Origin: an uncultured Eggerthellaceae bacterium
GTDB lineage: Bacteria > Actinomycetota > Coriobacteriia > Coriobacteriales > Eggerthellaceae
NCBI GenBank assembly: GCA_934631995.1
Contig: CAKTYF010000027.1
Location: 1 to 20,602, forward strand
Direction of reading: 5' to 3'
DNA: 20,602 bases
Shown: piece by piece, positions 14,523-20,602 of the stretch
How the letters are laid out: the number at the start of each line of letters is the position of its first letter
Position numbering within the stretch: the first letter of the stretch is position 1
Translations under genes and position numbers: made by a program
The notes under the pieces: generated by a model
What the model was told of the DNA's origin: nothing
The model's input: only the letters and a program-made list of their open reading frames with translations
Databases searched by the model: none

Positions 14523-16680
14523 GATCGCAAAGATTTTCTCCCTTGAGATGCGTGCGCTGTTCTCTAACGTGGTCACGGTCATCATTACCATCGGCTTGGC
14601 GCTTATGCCTTCGCTTTTCACCTGGTACAACGTGCTTTCGTGTTGGAATGTGTTCGATAACACCGGTGAGCTTTCCGTGGCCGTTGCCAGCAACGATGAA
14701 GGCTTCAAGAGCGATTTGTTCCCGCTGAAAGTAAACGTGGGCGAACAAGTGGTGTCGGCGTTGCGCGCAAATGACCAGATCAACTGGGTGTTTACCTCGG
14801 CCGATGACGCGATTGACGGCACGATGTCGGGTCGTTATTACGCTGCCGTGGTAATTCCGGAAGGTTTCTCGCGTGCTATGCTCACGTTCTATCAAGATGA
14901 TGGAACGCGCGCCCCGCTGGTCTATTACACGAATGAGAAGAAGAACGCGATTGCGCCTAAGATTACCTCGCAAGGTGCCGATAGCGTGTCATACCAGGTC
15001 AACGAAGTGTTTGCGGAAACACTTGCCGATATTGCGCTCGGAATCGCGCAGTCGGTGAGCCAGTACATGGATAACGCCGATGTTCAAAGTCGCATTGCCG
15101 CTATGGCGCAAGACATCGACGGCATGAGCGGGCGCATTGACAAGACGGCAAGTGTCTTGGAGCTGTATGCTTTACTGGCAAATTCATCCATGGCGGTGCT
15201 TGATGGCACATCGGGTTTGGTGTCGCAGACGTACTCTTCGGCCCAGCAGGTAACGGGAATCGTGAGCAACGGCCTGTCCGATGCGCAAGACGTTGTTGAC
15301 GCGCTGAACAGAGCGCTTGACGACATGATTGCCGCCATTCAGGCAAGCATCGATCACTTGTCCACTATCGATCCGAACGTTCCCGGCGAAGGAGAGCTGC
15401 CCAACGCGCAAGAAACCGCCGATGCGCTGCGCCAACAAGCCGATGACCTGGGCGTTCAAATCGAGCAGTACAAGGCCATGCGCGATGCAATGGCACAAGA
15501 AGATCCCGAAGGCAACGCGGCGGCTATTGCGGCTGCAGATGCTTCCATTGCGCGCATGACGGAGCTTCAGCAGAGCTTGTACGATACAGCCGATGCCATT
15601 GAAGCGGGCGAGGTTCCCATAGAGCCCGATTTGATCCAAAATCGAATCGACCTGGCAAAAGGGGCACTTGAAGAGCTCAAGCAAGTCATTGAAGAGCAGT
15701 TGCGTCCGAAGGTCAACGAAGTGGCTGATGCCATTAGCCAGCTGCGTTCTTCTGCTTCTACGCTTTCAAGTTCGCTGGTGAGCGCCGCACATGATTTGAA
15801 TAGCAGCTTGAATTCCGCGCGCAGCGGCATGGGTGACGCCACGTCAACGCTTACAACGGTGGCGGGCAAGCTCAGGAGCGTGTCCTCGTCACTCCACGAT
15901 GTGTCCGAGAGCATTCTTACAGCGCTTTCTGCGGAAGACGTCGATGAGATACGCGCGCTTCTTGGTTCGAACTTGGATGTTCTTTCCAGTGCGTTGGCGG
16001 CCCCTGTTGGTGTTGAGCGCCATGCCTTGTATCAGGCGGATAACTTCGGCTCGTCCATGATGCCTCTGTATGCGACTATCGGCATGTTCGTGGGCGCTTT
16101 GCTGATTATGGTGGGCGTGAAGCCGCGTTCATCGCAAAAGGTGCTTGACCAGGCCACCGCGGCAGTGGGCGCTATCAAGCCGCGCCACGAGTTCTTCGGG
16201 CATTTCGGCATTTGTGCATTTATCTCGTTCGCGCAAAGCACCATCCTTGCGCTGGGCAACATGTTCTTCCTGCATGCGCAAGTCACCGATCCGCTGCTGT
16301 TCATGGTGTGCTATTGGGTGTCCAGTTTAACGTTCACGTTCTTCATTTACTCGCTGGTGGTATCGTTTGCTAACTTGGGCAAGGCAATGGCGGTTATCCT
16401 GCTTATCGTGCAGGTGACCGGCTGCAACGGCTCGTATCCGCTGCAGCTGTTGCCGTGGTTCGTGCAGGGCATCAGCCCGTTCTTGCCGGCAACGCATGTG
16501 GTGGCGGCCATGCGCGAAGCCATGTTCGGCGTCTTTGGCGCCGTGTTCTGGCAAGAGATGGCGATGGTTGCCGTTTGGTGTCTGCCCGCGCTTTTGCTGG
16601 GCCTTTTGCTGCGTAAGCCGTTCGCGAAGTTCATGTCGTGGTACGTGGAGAAAGTGGAAGACTCCAAGCTTATGGCGTAA
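14515..16680 (+). CDS. YhgE/Pip family membrane protein, second of a tandem pair
   Basis: A 721-residue paralogue of the preceding protein. It starts MRKIAKIFSLEMRALFSNVV and shares the signature LMPSLFTWYNVLSCWNVFDNTG. The external domain is rich in predicted coiled coil (many Ala, Gln, Ser and Asp in residues about 190-500), and the C-terminal membrane block starts at NFGSSMMPLYATIGMFVGALL. It lacks the Ala-rich tail of its partner. The ATG overlaps the upstream gene by eight bases (ATGCGTAA) with AGGAGG eight bases before it, so the two are translated together and probably form a heteromer. No ATPase gene is adjacent. Confidence 0.88.
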   Translation: MRKIAKIFSLEMRALFSNVVTVIITIGLALMPSLFTWYNVLSCWNVFDNTGELSVAVASNDEGFKSDLFPLKVNVGEQVVSALRANDQINWVFTSADDAIDGTMSGRYYAAVVIPEGFSRAMLTFYQDDGTRAPLVYYTNEKKNAIAPKITSQGADSVSYQVNEVFAETLADIALGIAQSVSQYMDNADVQSRIAAMAQDIDGMSGRIDKTASVLELYALLANSSMAVLDGTSGLVSQTYSSAQQVTGIVSNGLSDAQDVVDALNRALDDMIAAIQASIDHLSTIDPNVPGEGELPNAQETADALRQQADDLGVQIEQYKAMRDAMAQEDPEGNAAAIAAADASIARMTELQQSLYDTADAIEAGEVPIEPDLIQNRIDLAKGALEELKQVIEEQLRPKVNEVADAISQLRSSASTLSSSLVSAAHDLNSSLNSARSGMGDATSTLTTVAGKLRSVSSSLHDVSESILTALSAEDVDEIRALLGSNLDVLSSALAAPVGVERHALYQADNFGSSMMPLYATIGMFVGALLIMVGVKPRSSQKVLDQATAAVGAIKPRHEFFGHFGICAFISFAQSTILALGNMFFLHAQVTDPLLFMVCYWVSSLTFTFFIYSLVVSFANLGKAMAVILLIVQVTGCNGSYPLQLLPWFVQGISPFLPATHVVAAMREAMFGVFGAVFWQEMAMVAVWCLPALLLGLLLRKPFAKFMSWYVEKVEDSKLMA

Positions 16681-16817
16681 ACTTGTTCGCGACGCGCAAG
16701 TAGAGCCGGCTGTCTTTGCCGACCTTGGTGCGCTGATTTATGGACATTTGCGCGCAGGGAACTTCTGCGCTGTTGCAACGGCGTGCGCTGGTTCGCGCCA
16801 CCACGAAAGGAAACAAT

Positions 16818-18056
16818 ATGCCTTCACCTGCTGCATTGGAAAAATACGCTCACTTGCTGGTGTGCGGTGGCTGCAACATACAGCCTGGTCAAGAGCTGTA
16901 TGTGAGCGCCGATGTAACGCAAGCACCGCTCGTTCGCCTTATTGTGGCGCAGGCGTATGCGGCGGGCGCAAGCAACGTGACCACGTATTTCGCCGACGAG
17001 CAGGTAAGCCGCATCAACTACGATTGCAAACCCGTTGAGAGCTTCCGAGAGTTTCCGGAATGGCGCGCGTTGTTGCAAAACGGCGTGGCAAAGCGCGGCG
17101 CGGCGTTGCTGTTTCTGTCCAGCGAGGACCCCATGGGGCTTGTCGGCGTTGATCCCAAGAAGCTTTCGACGTTCCAGCTTGCCGCAACAAAAGCGTGTCG
17201 CGATTGGCGCGACGGCATGGATTACGGCCGCAATGTGTGGGTGATTGCAGGCGCGGCGAGCCCCGCGTGGGCGGCGCGCGTGTTTCCCGATCTGCCGCAA
17301 GACGAAGCAGTTGAGCGTTTATGGGACGCCATTTTGAGCACCGCGCGCGCCGATGGCGATGACCCCTTGGCTGCCTGGCGCGTTCACGATCAGAGCTTTT
17401 CCGAGCGTGTGGCGTGGTTGAACGCTCAGAGCTTCGATTCACTGCATTACCGCAATTCTTTGGGTACCGATTTGACCGTGGGTCTTAACCGCGCTGGTCT
17501 GTGGGCCGGCGGTGGAGAAGCCACCGTGTCTGGCCAGCGTTTTTATCCCAATATGCCCACCGAGGAAATCTATACCACGCCTGATTGGAGTCGCACATCC
17601 GGTGTTGCGGTTGCCAGCATGCCGCTCAACCACGGCGGCGCGCTCGTGCGTGATTTCCGCATTGAGTTCAAGGACGGCCGCGCTATTTCCTGGCAGGCAA
17701 GCGAAGGCGAAGACGTGCTGGCGTCTATCATCGAAACCGATGAAGGCGCTTGCCGTTTAGGCGAGTGCGCACTGGTCCCCTACGGTAATCCCATTCAGCG
17801 CACGGGTATCCTGTTTTTGAACACGCTCTACGATGAGAACGCGGCGTGCCATTTAGCGCTCGGGCGCGGCTTTGCCGAATGCATCGAGGGTGGTCGCGAG
17901 CTTTCTGCCGATGAACTGCAGAAACGTGGCGTGAACGATTCGGCGACGCACGTTGATTTCATGATTGGCACGGCGGATCTGAACATTACAGGCATCAAGC
18001 AAAACGGGGAAGAAGTGCCTGTTTTCGTAAACGGTGCCTGGGCAACCGACCTGTAG
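16818..18056 (+). CDS. M29 family metallo-aminopeptidase
   Basis: A cytoplasmic aminopeptidase of the AmpS/PepS/thermophilic (M29) family, 412 residues, the usual length. It removes N-terminal residues from peptides using a two-metal site. The expected metal ligands appear in order and at family spacing: E250 in PTEEIY, E316 in LGECALVP, H345 in ENAACHLALG, and H378 and D380 in THVDFMIG; the tyrosine of LYDEN (338) lies nearby. The ATG at 16818 has GAAAGGA at good distance and begins the family N terminus (LEKYAHLLV). It stands alone after a 137-base gap from the YhgE pair. The 33-bp palindrome begins five bases after its stop. Confidence 0.93.
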   Translation: MPSPAALEKYAHLLVCGGCNIQPGQELYVSADVTQAPLVRLIVAQAYAAGASNVTTYFADEQVSRINYDCKPVESFREFPEWRALLQNGVAKRGAALLFLSSEDPMGLVGVDPKKLSTFQLAATKACRDWRDGMDYGRNVWVIAGAASPAWAARVFPDLPQDEAVERLWDAILSTARADGDDPLAAWRVHDQSFSERVAWLNAQSFDSLHYRNSLGTDLTVGLNRAGLWAGGGEATVSGQRFYPNMPTEEIYTTPDWSRTSGVAVASMPLNHGGALVRDFRIEFKDGRAISWQASEGEDVLASIIETDEGACRLGECALVPYGNPIQRTGILFLNTLYDENAACHLALGRGFAECIEGGRELSADELQKRGVNDSATHVDFMIGTADLNITGIKQNGEEVPVFVNGAWATDL

Positions 18057-18061
18057 CCTCA

Positions 18062-18094
18062 TTGTTGACAAATTACCCCACCTTTTGTCAACAA
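18062..18094 (+). repeat. 33-bp palindromic repeat, copy 2
   Basis: Same 33 bases as copy 1, here reading TTGTTGACAAA, TTACCCCACCT, TTTGTCAACAA on the plus strand, the strand of the aminopeptidase gene that ends at 18056. Flanking A and T would extend the stem to 12 bp. Confidence 0.95.
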
Positions 18095-18145
18095 TTCAGG
18101 GATGTTTCTTTCCCTGGCATCATGCCGTCCATCTCGGTGGCTAGC

Positions 18146-18269
18146 ATGATAAAAACGACCCACTTTTCGGTGGATTTTCTTCTTTGAAATCATGAAACAG
18201 CAGCGTTTTCCCAGGTCGTAAAAAAGTAAGCCATGGTAAACCCACAGAAAAATGGGTCGTTTTTATCAT
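18146..18269. mobile_element. 124-bp MITE-like element with 34-bp imperfect terminal inverted repeats
   Basis: The ends ATGATAAAAACGACCCA (18146-18162) and TGGGTCGTTTTTATCAT (18253-18269) are perfect 17-bp complements. The match continues inward to 34 bases with four mismatches. The interior is about 56 bases and non-coding. No target-site duplication is obvious at the borders. The ends resemble insertion-sequence termini (possibly IS21-like, from memory), so this may be a non-autonomous derivative or the scar of an internal deletion. A 69-codon minus-strand frame (18141-18350) runs through it and looks like a fragment, not a gene. Confidence 0.65.
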
Positions 18270-18309
18270 AACGTTAGAAGGGTCCGCCGTGATGCGATTC
18301 AGGAAGGCG

Positions 18310-18421
18310 GTTAGATTCCCGTCTGTCATTTTTTTCGGCATTGCAATCAATCGTTCAGGATTTTGACCTTGAGGCGATTTGAGACTGCTGACCTGCTCAA
18401 CGCGATGTGCGGGAATCTAAC
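18310..18421. repeat. 12-bp inverted repeat pair
   Basis: GTTAGATTCCCG (18310-18321) and CGGGAATCTAAC (18410-18421) are perfect complements separated by 88 bases. They lie between the MITE-like element and the truncated gene, and may mark a rearrangement or an old element end. Confidence 0.5.
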
Positions 18422-18439
18422 TTTTAGAATGCCTTTTGG

Positions 18440-18700
18440 CTATTTCTCTAGCAGCTTGCGAGCTGTGTCGATGTCTATCTCTGTGAACTTCGCGCAATCC
18501 TCGTCTTCCATAAAGTACCTTGTGGCGGCTTCCGTATTAAAGAACGAGTTTGCGAATTTATTTGCTATGTAATCTATTATTTCGTTGATTAGCTTGAGGC
18601 TGCTCTCTTTTTTCTTGGCGTTTTCGGCCATTTTTACGAACCGGGCTCGTCCATCGTTGTCGATGGGCTGGATCTCTATAGTTTCAAATTTGATAAAGGT
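18440..18700 (-). pseudogene. Truncated gene fragment, function unknown
   Basis: An 86-codon minus-strand frame with protein-like composition. It has no plausible start until an ATG at 18631, yet the codons before it still read like protein (FIKFETIEIQPIDNDGRARF). From the ATG it runs MAENAKKKESSLKLINEII and ends IDIDTARKLLEK with a stop at 18440-18442. A stop codon lies directly before the frame, at 18701-18703, next to a possible insertion-sequence end. I infer a gene that lost its 5' part; a 63-residue intact protein from 18631 is the alternative, though no ribosome binding site is seen. No family recognised. Confidence 0.45.
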
Positions 18701-18703
18701 TCA

Positions 18704-18780
18704 AGCATTGCGCTTGAGAAAGAGCGTTGTTCCGTTAATTACTGAACACGATTACGCTAAAAACTGAACAACTGACCCGT
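18704..18780. mobile_element. Possible insertion-sequence end (remnant)
   Basis: ACTGAACA occurs at 18741-18748 and 18763-18770, 22 bases apart, followed by the related ACTGACCC (18771-18778). Repeated short blocks of this kind are typical of IS21-family ends. No transposase gene is present. It directly borders the truncated gene, fitting an insertion followed by deletion. Confidence 0.3.
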
Positions 18781-18958
18781 AACGATTAATCCAAATGTTC
18801 TCTTCCCGCATCGTGGTCGGCCTATGAGAAGCCCAATGCGGCTCCGTTCTTGAAAAACTTAACTCGCACCCTCACGATTGTGCGTCTTTCGAAACTAAAT
18901 GTTTATTGTTAGAATTGATGTAATTCAGAATGGCCCAGTCTATTAAGGAGTGTTGTTC

Positions 18959-20204
18959 ATGGGTGATAAGGATTTGGTTGAGAGGAAATGTCAAGGTTGC
19001 AACAAGACAGTGCATGTCCCAGCTGATGCTGCTGAGCCGCTTTGCCCGTATTGCGGATGCAAACAGCTTGAACCTCTTGTTGCAGAGCAGCAATCTGAAA
19101 GCTGCGGGGGGGGGCGTAAATAGCCCTTCTTCGGATGCTCATTTCTCTAGTGAATCTGATTTGATAGTTCCCAATAAGGGCAAGAGCAAGACGTCACTAA
19201 TTGTGATTGCTTGCGTTGCGGCGGTTGTCATAGTTGTGGCGGCCGTATTTCTTTTTTGGCGATCAACGCAAGTTGAAATGCCTAATGTTATTGGAGAATC
19301 CGCTGCCCAGGCATTTGCCGAGATTTGCGAAGCGCAGGGACAGACTCGGGGTTTGTTTGACGGAAGCGAAGATTGGAATGGACGCTTCGTAGATGAAAAC
19401 GGTAATGTTCTGAATCCTTCTTTTTCTGAAGCTCAGAATGTTTACGAGGTTGTCTCCGTTTCGCCCGCTGCAGGTACCTTGATGGGTAAAGACGACAATT
19501 ATTCCATCTGCATCAAAAAGAGCGCTGCAGCGGTGAAAGCGGAACGCGAGGAAGCGACTTCAAAGCTGATAAAGAATTGGGAGGAACGTTTCGGCGCAGA
19601 GAAGGGAACGTACGAAGTGTACGACTTCAATTGCGTGCTTGTTTCTTTCACAGGCGATGGCATATGGAACATGGAGCAGCAAGAGCAGGACACTCTCGAT
19701 CTCTTTGCCGAGAAGCAGAAATGCAATGTGCTGCTGTTTATGTATGACTCTGATGGGTACATTGGCGCCGCCTACAATGCCTTTTATTCAAAGAGCTCCG
19801 ATGAGGATACTGCATCCTTTGTTTATCTTGGCGTGAAGAAAATTGCTGATGCCAAAAAAGTTACGGATTCAGAGATTGAGCAGTTCATGGCTGGTATGTC
19901 GAGGGCGTTCTCGAATGAAGCCATCGAATCGACAAAGTGGGGCAAGGACGGCGATTACTTGACATTCGAGGTGAGGCTTAAAGGCGGTTTGTATAATGCT
20001 GTAAAGGGAGACAAGGCAAAGGAGAGCGAGTTAAAAGAAATGCTCGATATTATGGCAAATCAAATTGCCTATTTAATGAAATCTAATTTCGAATTTGTCA
20101 TCATTCTAGATGACTTCACCATGACAACAAAGGCAGAGTATAAAGGGAATTTCTTTACCAATAACGATGAATTCAATGAGTGGGCTTCCAAGATTTTAGC
20201 TTAG
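18959..20204 (+). CDS. Zinc-ribbon, single-helix membrane protein with PASTA-like domain; frameshifted at a G9 tract
   Basis: Translation from the ATG at 18959 (AAGGAG eight bases upstream) gives a zinc ribbon with C11, C14, C29 and C32 (CQGCNK and LCPYCGC). The frame then meets a run of nine G (19106-19114) and stops at 19121-19123. With eight G it continues as one 414-residue protein: a Ser/Asp linker, one membrane helix at residues about 79-100, a PASTA-like segment starting VEMPNVIGESAAQAFAE, and a C-terminal domain of about 210 residues that I do not recognise. Longer open readings from 18930 in the downstream frame lack the zinc ribbon and are out of frame at the front. So the gene is switched off in this copy, phase-variable, or affected by a sequencing error. 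Codon use is more AT-rich than in the core genes, suggesting transfer. Confidence 0.7.
19106..19114 (+). repeat. Homopolymeric G9 tract inside a coding region
   Basis: Nine consecutive G immediately after a TGC codon. Changing the length by minus one (or plus two) joins the zinc-ribbon frame to the membrane and PASTA-like frame. Such tracts mutate by slipped-strand pairing and are also prone to sequencing error. Confidence 0.9.
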
Positions 20205-20246
20205 GGCTTGTTTGTCCAGTCTCTTTTGGGATCTGCGTGGGAGACA

Positions 20247-20281
20247 GAGTTGGAACGGGGGACGGAGGCTTGTTCCAACTC
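20247..20281 (+). repeat. REP-like hairpin, second copy of the core
   Basis: GAGTTGGAAC (20247-20256) and GTTCCAACTC (20272-20281) are perfect 10-bp complements around a 15-base G-rich loop. The loop core GGGACGGAGGCTT (20259-20271) matches 11 of 13 bases of that at 8566-8578. No U run follows, so it is not a simple terminator. The GGGACGG core recalls REP elements mobilised by RAYT transposases, but none is encoded here. Confidence 0.6.
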
Positions 20282-20351
20282 ACCCGCCAAACGACCCCTT
20301 CTTTTCCGCAAAGCAACTCTGGGTCGACCTACTCTTGGGGCCGTTTCGTTT

Positions 20352-20384
20352 TTGTTGACAAATTACCCCACCTTTTGTCAACAA
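20352..20384 (+). repeat. 33-bp palindromic repeat, copy 3
   Basis: Identical to copies 1 and 2, reading with the C-rich centre on the plus strand, the same strand as the upstream zinc-ribbon gene, which ends 147 bases before it. The flanking bases differ from the other copies, so the repeated unit is exactly the palindrome. Confidence 0.95.
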
Positions 20385-20417
20385 TTTGCTGGTGAGTAGG
20401 TAATTGGACGATTCTAC

Positions 20418-20602
20418 CTAAGAACAAAAATCCATGCGGTCGAAACGATGCAGGGGGTCTTCTCTTGTGTCGCCCAGAAAGAGAAAACGCATCAATCGGG
20501 CGGTATCATCGATGGTGAGATAAATTACTTTGTAAGAGCCTGGTACGTAATATCACTTGCATTCCACCGGGGGAATTGTTGCTTCGTAGGGTGCTTCCTA
20601 TT
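20418..20602 (-). pseudogene. Broken toxin-like fragment (RelE/ParE-like?), cut by window edge
   Basis: The minus-strand frame ending with a stop at 20418-20420 reads YYVPGSYKVIYLTIDD, then ARLMRFLFLGDTREDPL. This resembles the C-terminal strands of RelE/ParE- or HigB-type ribonuclease toxins (a G-x-Y-K/R-V-I-Y strand followed by a basic hydrophobic strand). An in-frame TGA at 20553-20555 interrupts it, and protein-like sequence (EAPYEATIPPVECK) lies before that stop, so the gene is probably inactivated. The upstream end is outside the window. The family suggestion is weak. Confidence 0.4.

Larger units (their letters stand above)
20205..20417. other. Intergenic region with two repeat elements
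   Basis: This holds a REP-like hairpin (20247-20281) and copy 3 of the 33-bp palindrome (20352-20384). I see no other coding or regulatory signal. Confidence 0.5.

Noticed and set aside
18141..18350. 69-codon minus-strand frame
   Set aside because: It runs through the MITE-like element, so its 3' half is element sequence; at most the first 25 codons or so are a gene fragment.
18930..18958. Upstream ATG at 18930 as start of the PASTA-like protein
   Set aside because: No ribosome binding site. The first 57 residues or so are the zinc-ribbon sequence read in the wrong frame.
20352..20384. 33-bp palindrome as a promoter because it contains TTGACA
   Set aside because: No -10-like hexamer lies 16-18 bases after TTGACA on either strand.

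Overview
The window looks like a chromosomal segment of an anaerobic actinobacterium of the class Coriobacteriia, most likely family Eggerthellaceae. Three things suggest this: a Tat-exported uptake [NiFe] hydrogenase of the layout described for coriobacterial group 1 enzymes, a phenylacetate-CoA ligase paired with an ACT-domain protein, and tandem actinobacterial YhgE/Pip proteins. Codon use is moderately GC-rich in the core genes and clearly more AT-rich after about 18.1 kb. The genus is an inference; there is no rRNA or tRNA gene in the window to anchor it.

Layout. 1-207 (-): 5' part of a short peptide deformylase cut by the window edge. 490-2218 (+): arylacetate/phenylacetate-CoA ligase and a double-ACT protein with overlapping ends, closed by a strong hairpin shared with the convergent DegV gene (2558-3427, -). 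3810-8562 (+): uptake hydrogenase operon: small subunit, large subunit, cytochrome b, an unexplained small membrane protein, and the maturation protease. A repeat-core hairpin overlaps the stop codon of the last gene. 8657-8959 (+): a cysteine-rich two-CW-like protein. 8960-9329: a hairpin-rich non-coding stretch. 9330-9782 (-): an unknown soluble protein. 9903-11474 (-): an XRE helix-turn-helix domain fused to an AlaA-type aminotransferase. 11955-16680 (+): two large YhgE/Pip membrane proteins with overlapping ends. 16818-18056 (+): an M29 aminopeptidase. 18057-20602: an accessory region with a 124-bp inverted-repeat element, a truncated gene, a possible insertion-sequence end, a zinc-ribbon/PASTA-like membrane protein frameshifted at a nine-G tract, a second repeat-core hairpin and a broken toxin-like fragment.

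How it works together. The hydrogenase genes encode a membrane-anchored, outward-facing H2-oxidising enzyme that should pass electrons through cytochrome b to menaquinone and on to anaerobic reductases encoded elsewhere. The CoA ligase/ACT pair and AlaA point to amino-acid-based metabolism: aryl acids from aromatic amino acids, and alanine/glutamate exchange. The aminopeptidase and YhgE proteins concern peptides and the cell envelope.

Most unusual signals. (1) Three identical 33-bp palindromic elements, each downstream of a gene and all in the same orientation relative to that gene. (2) The XRE-AlaA fusion, with a likely internal ribosome binding site and a palindrome over its own promoter. 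(3) The G9 tract that separates a zinc ribbon from the rest of a membrane protein. (4) Spaced repeat motifs upstream of the hydrogenase operon. (5) A hairpin array with mutually exclusive pairings after the two-CW gene.
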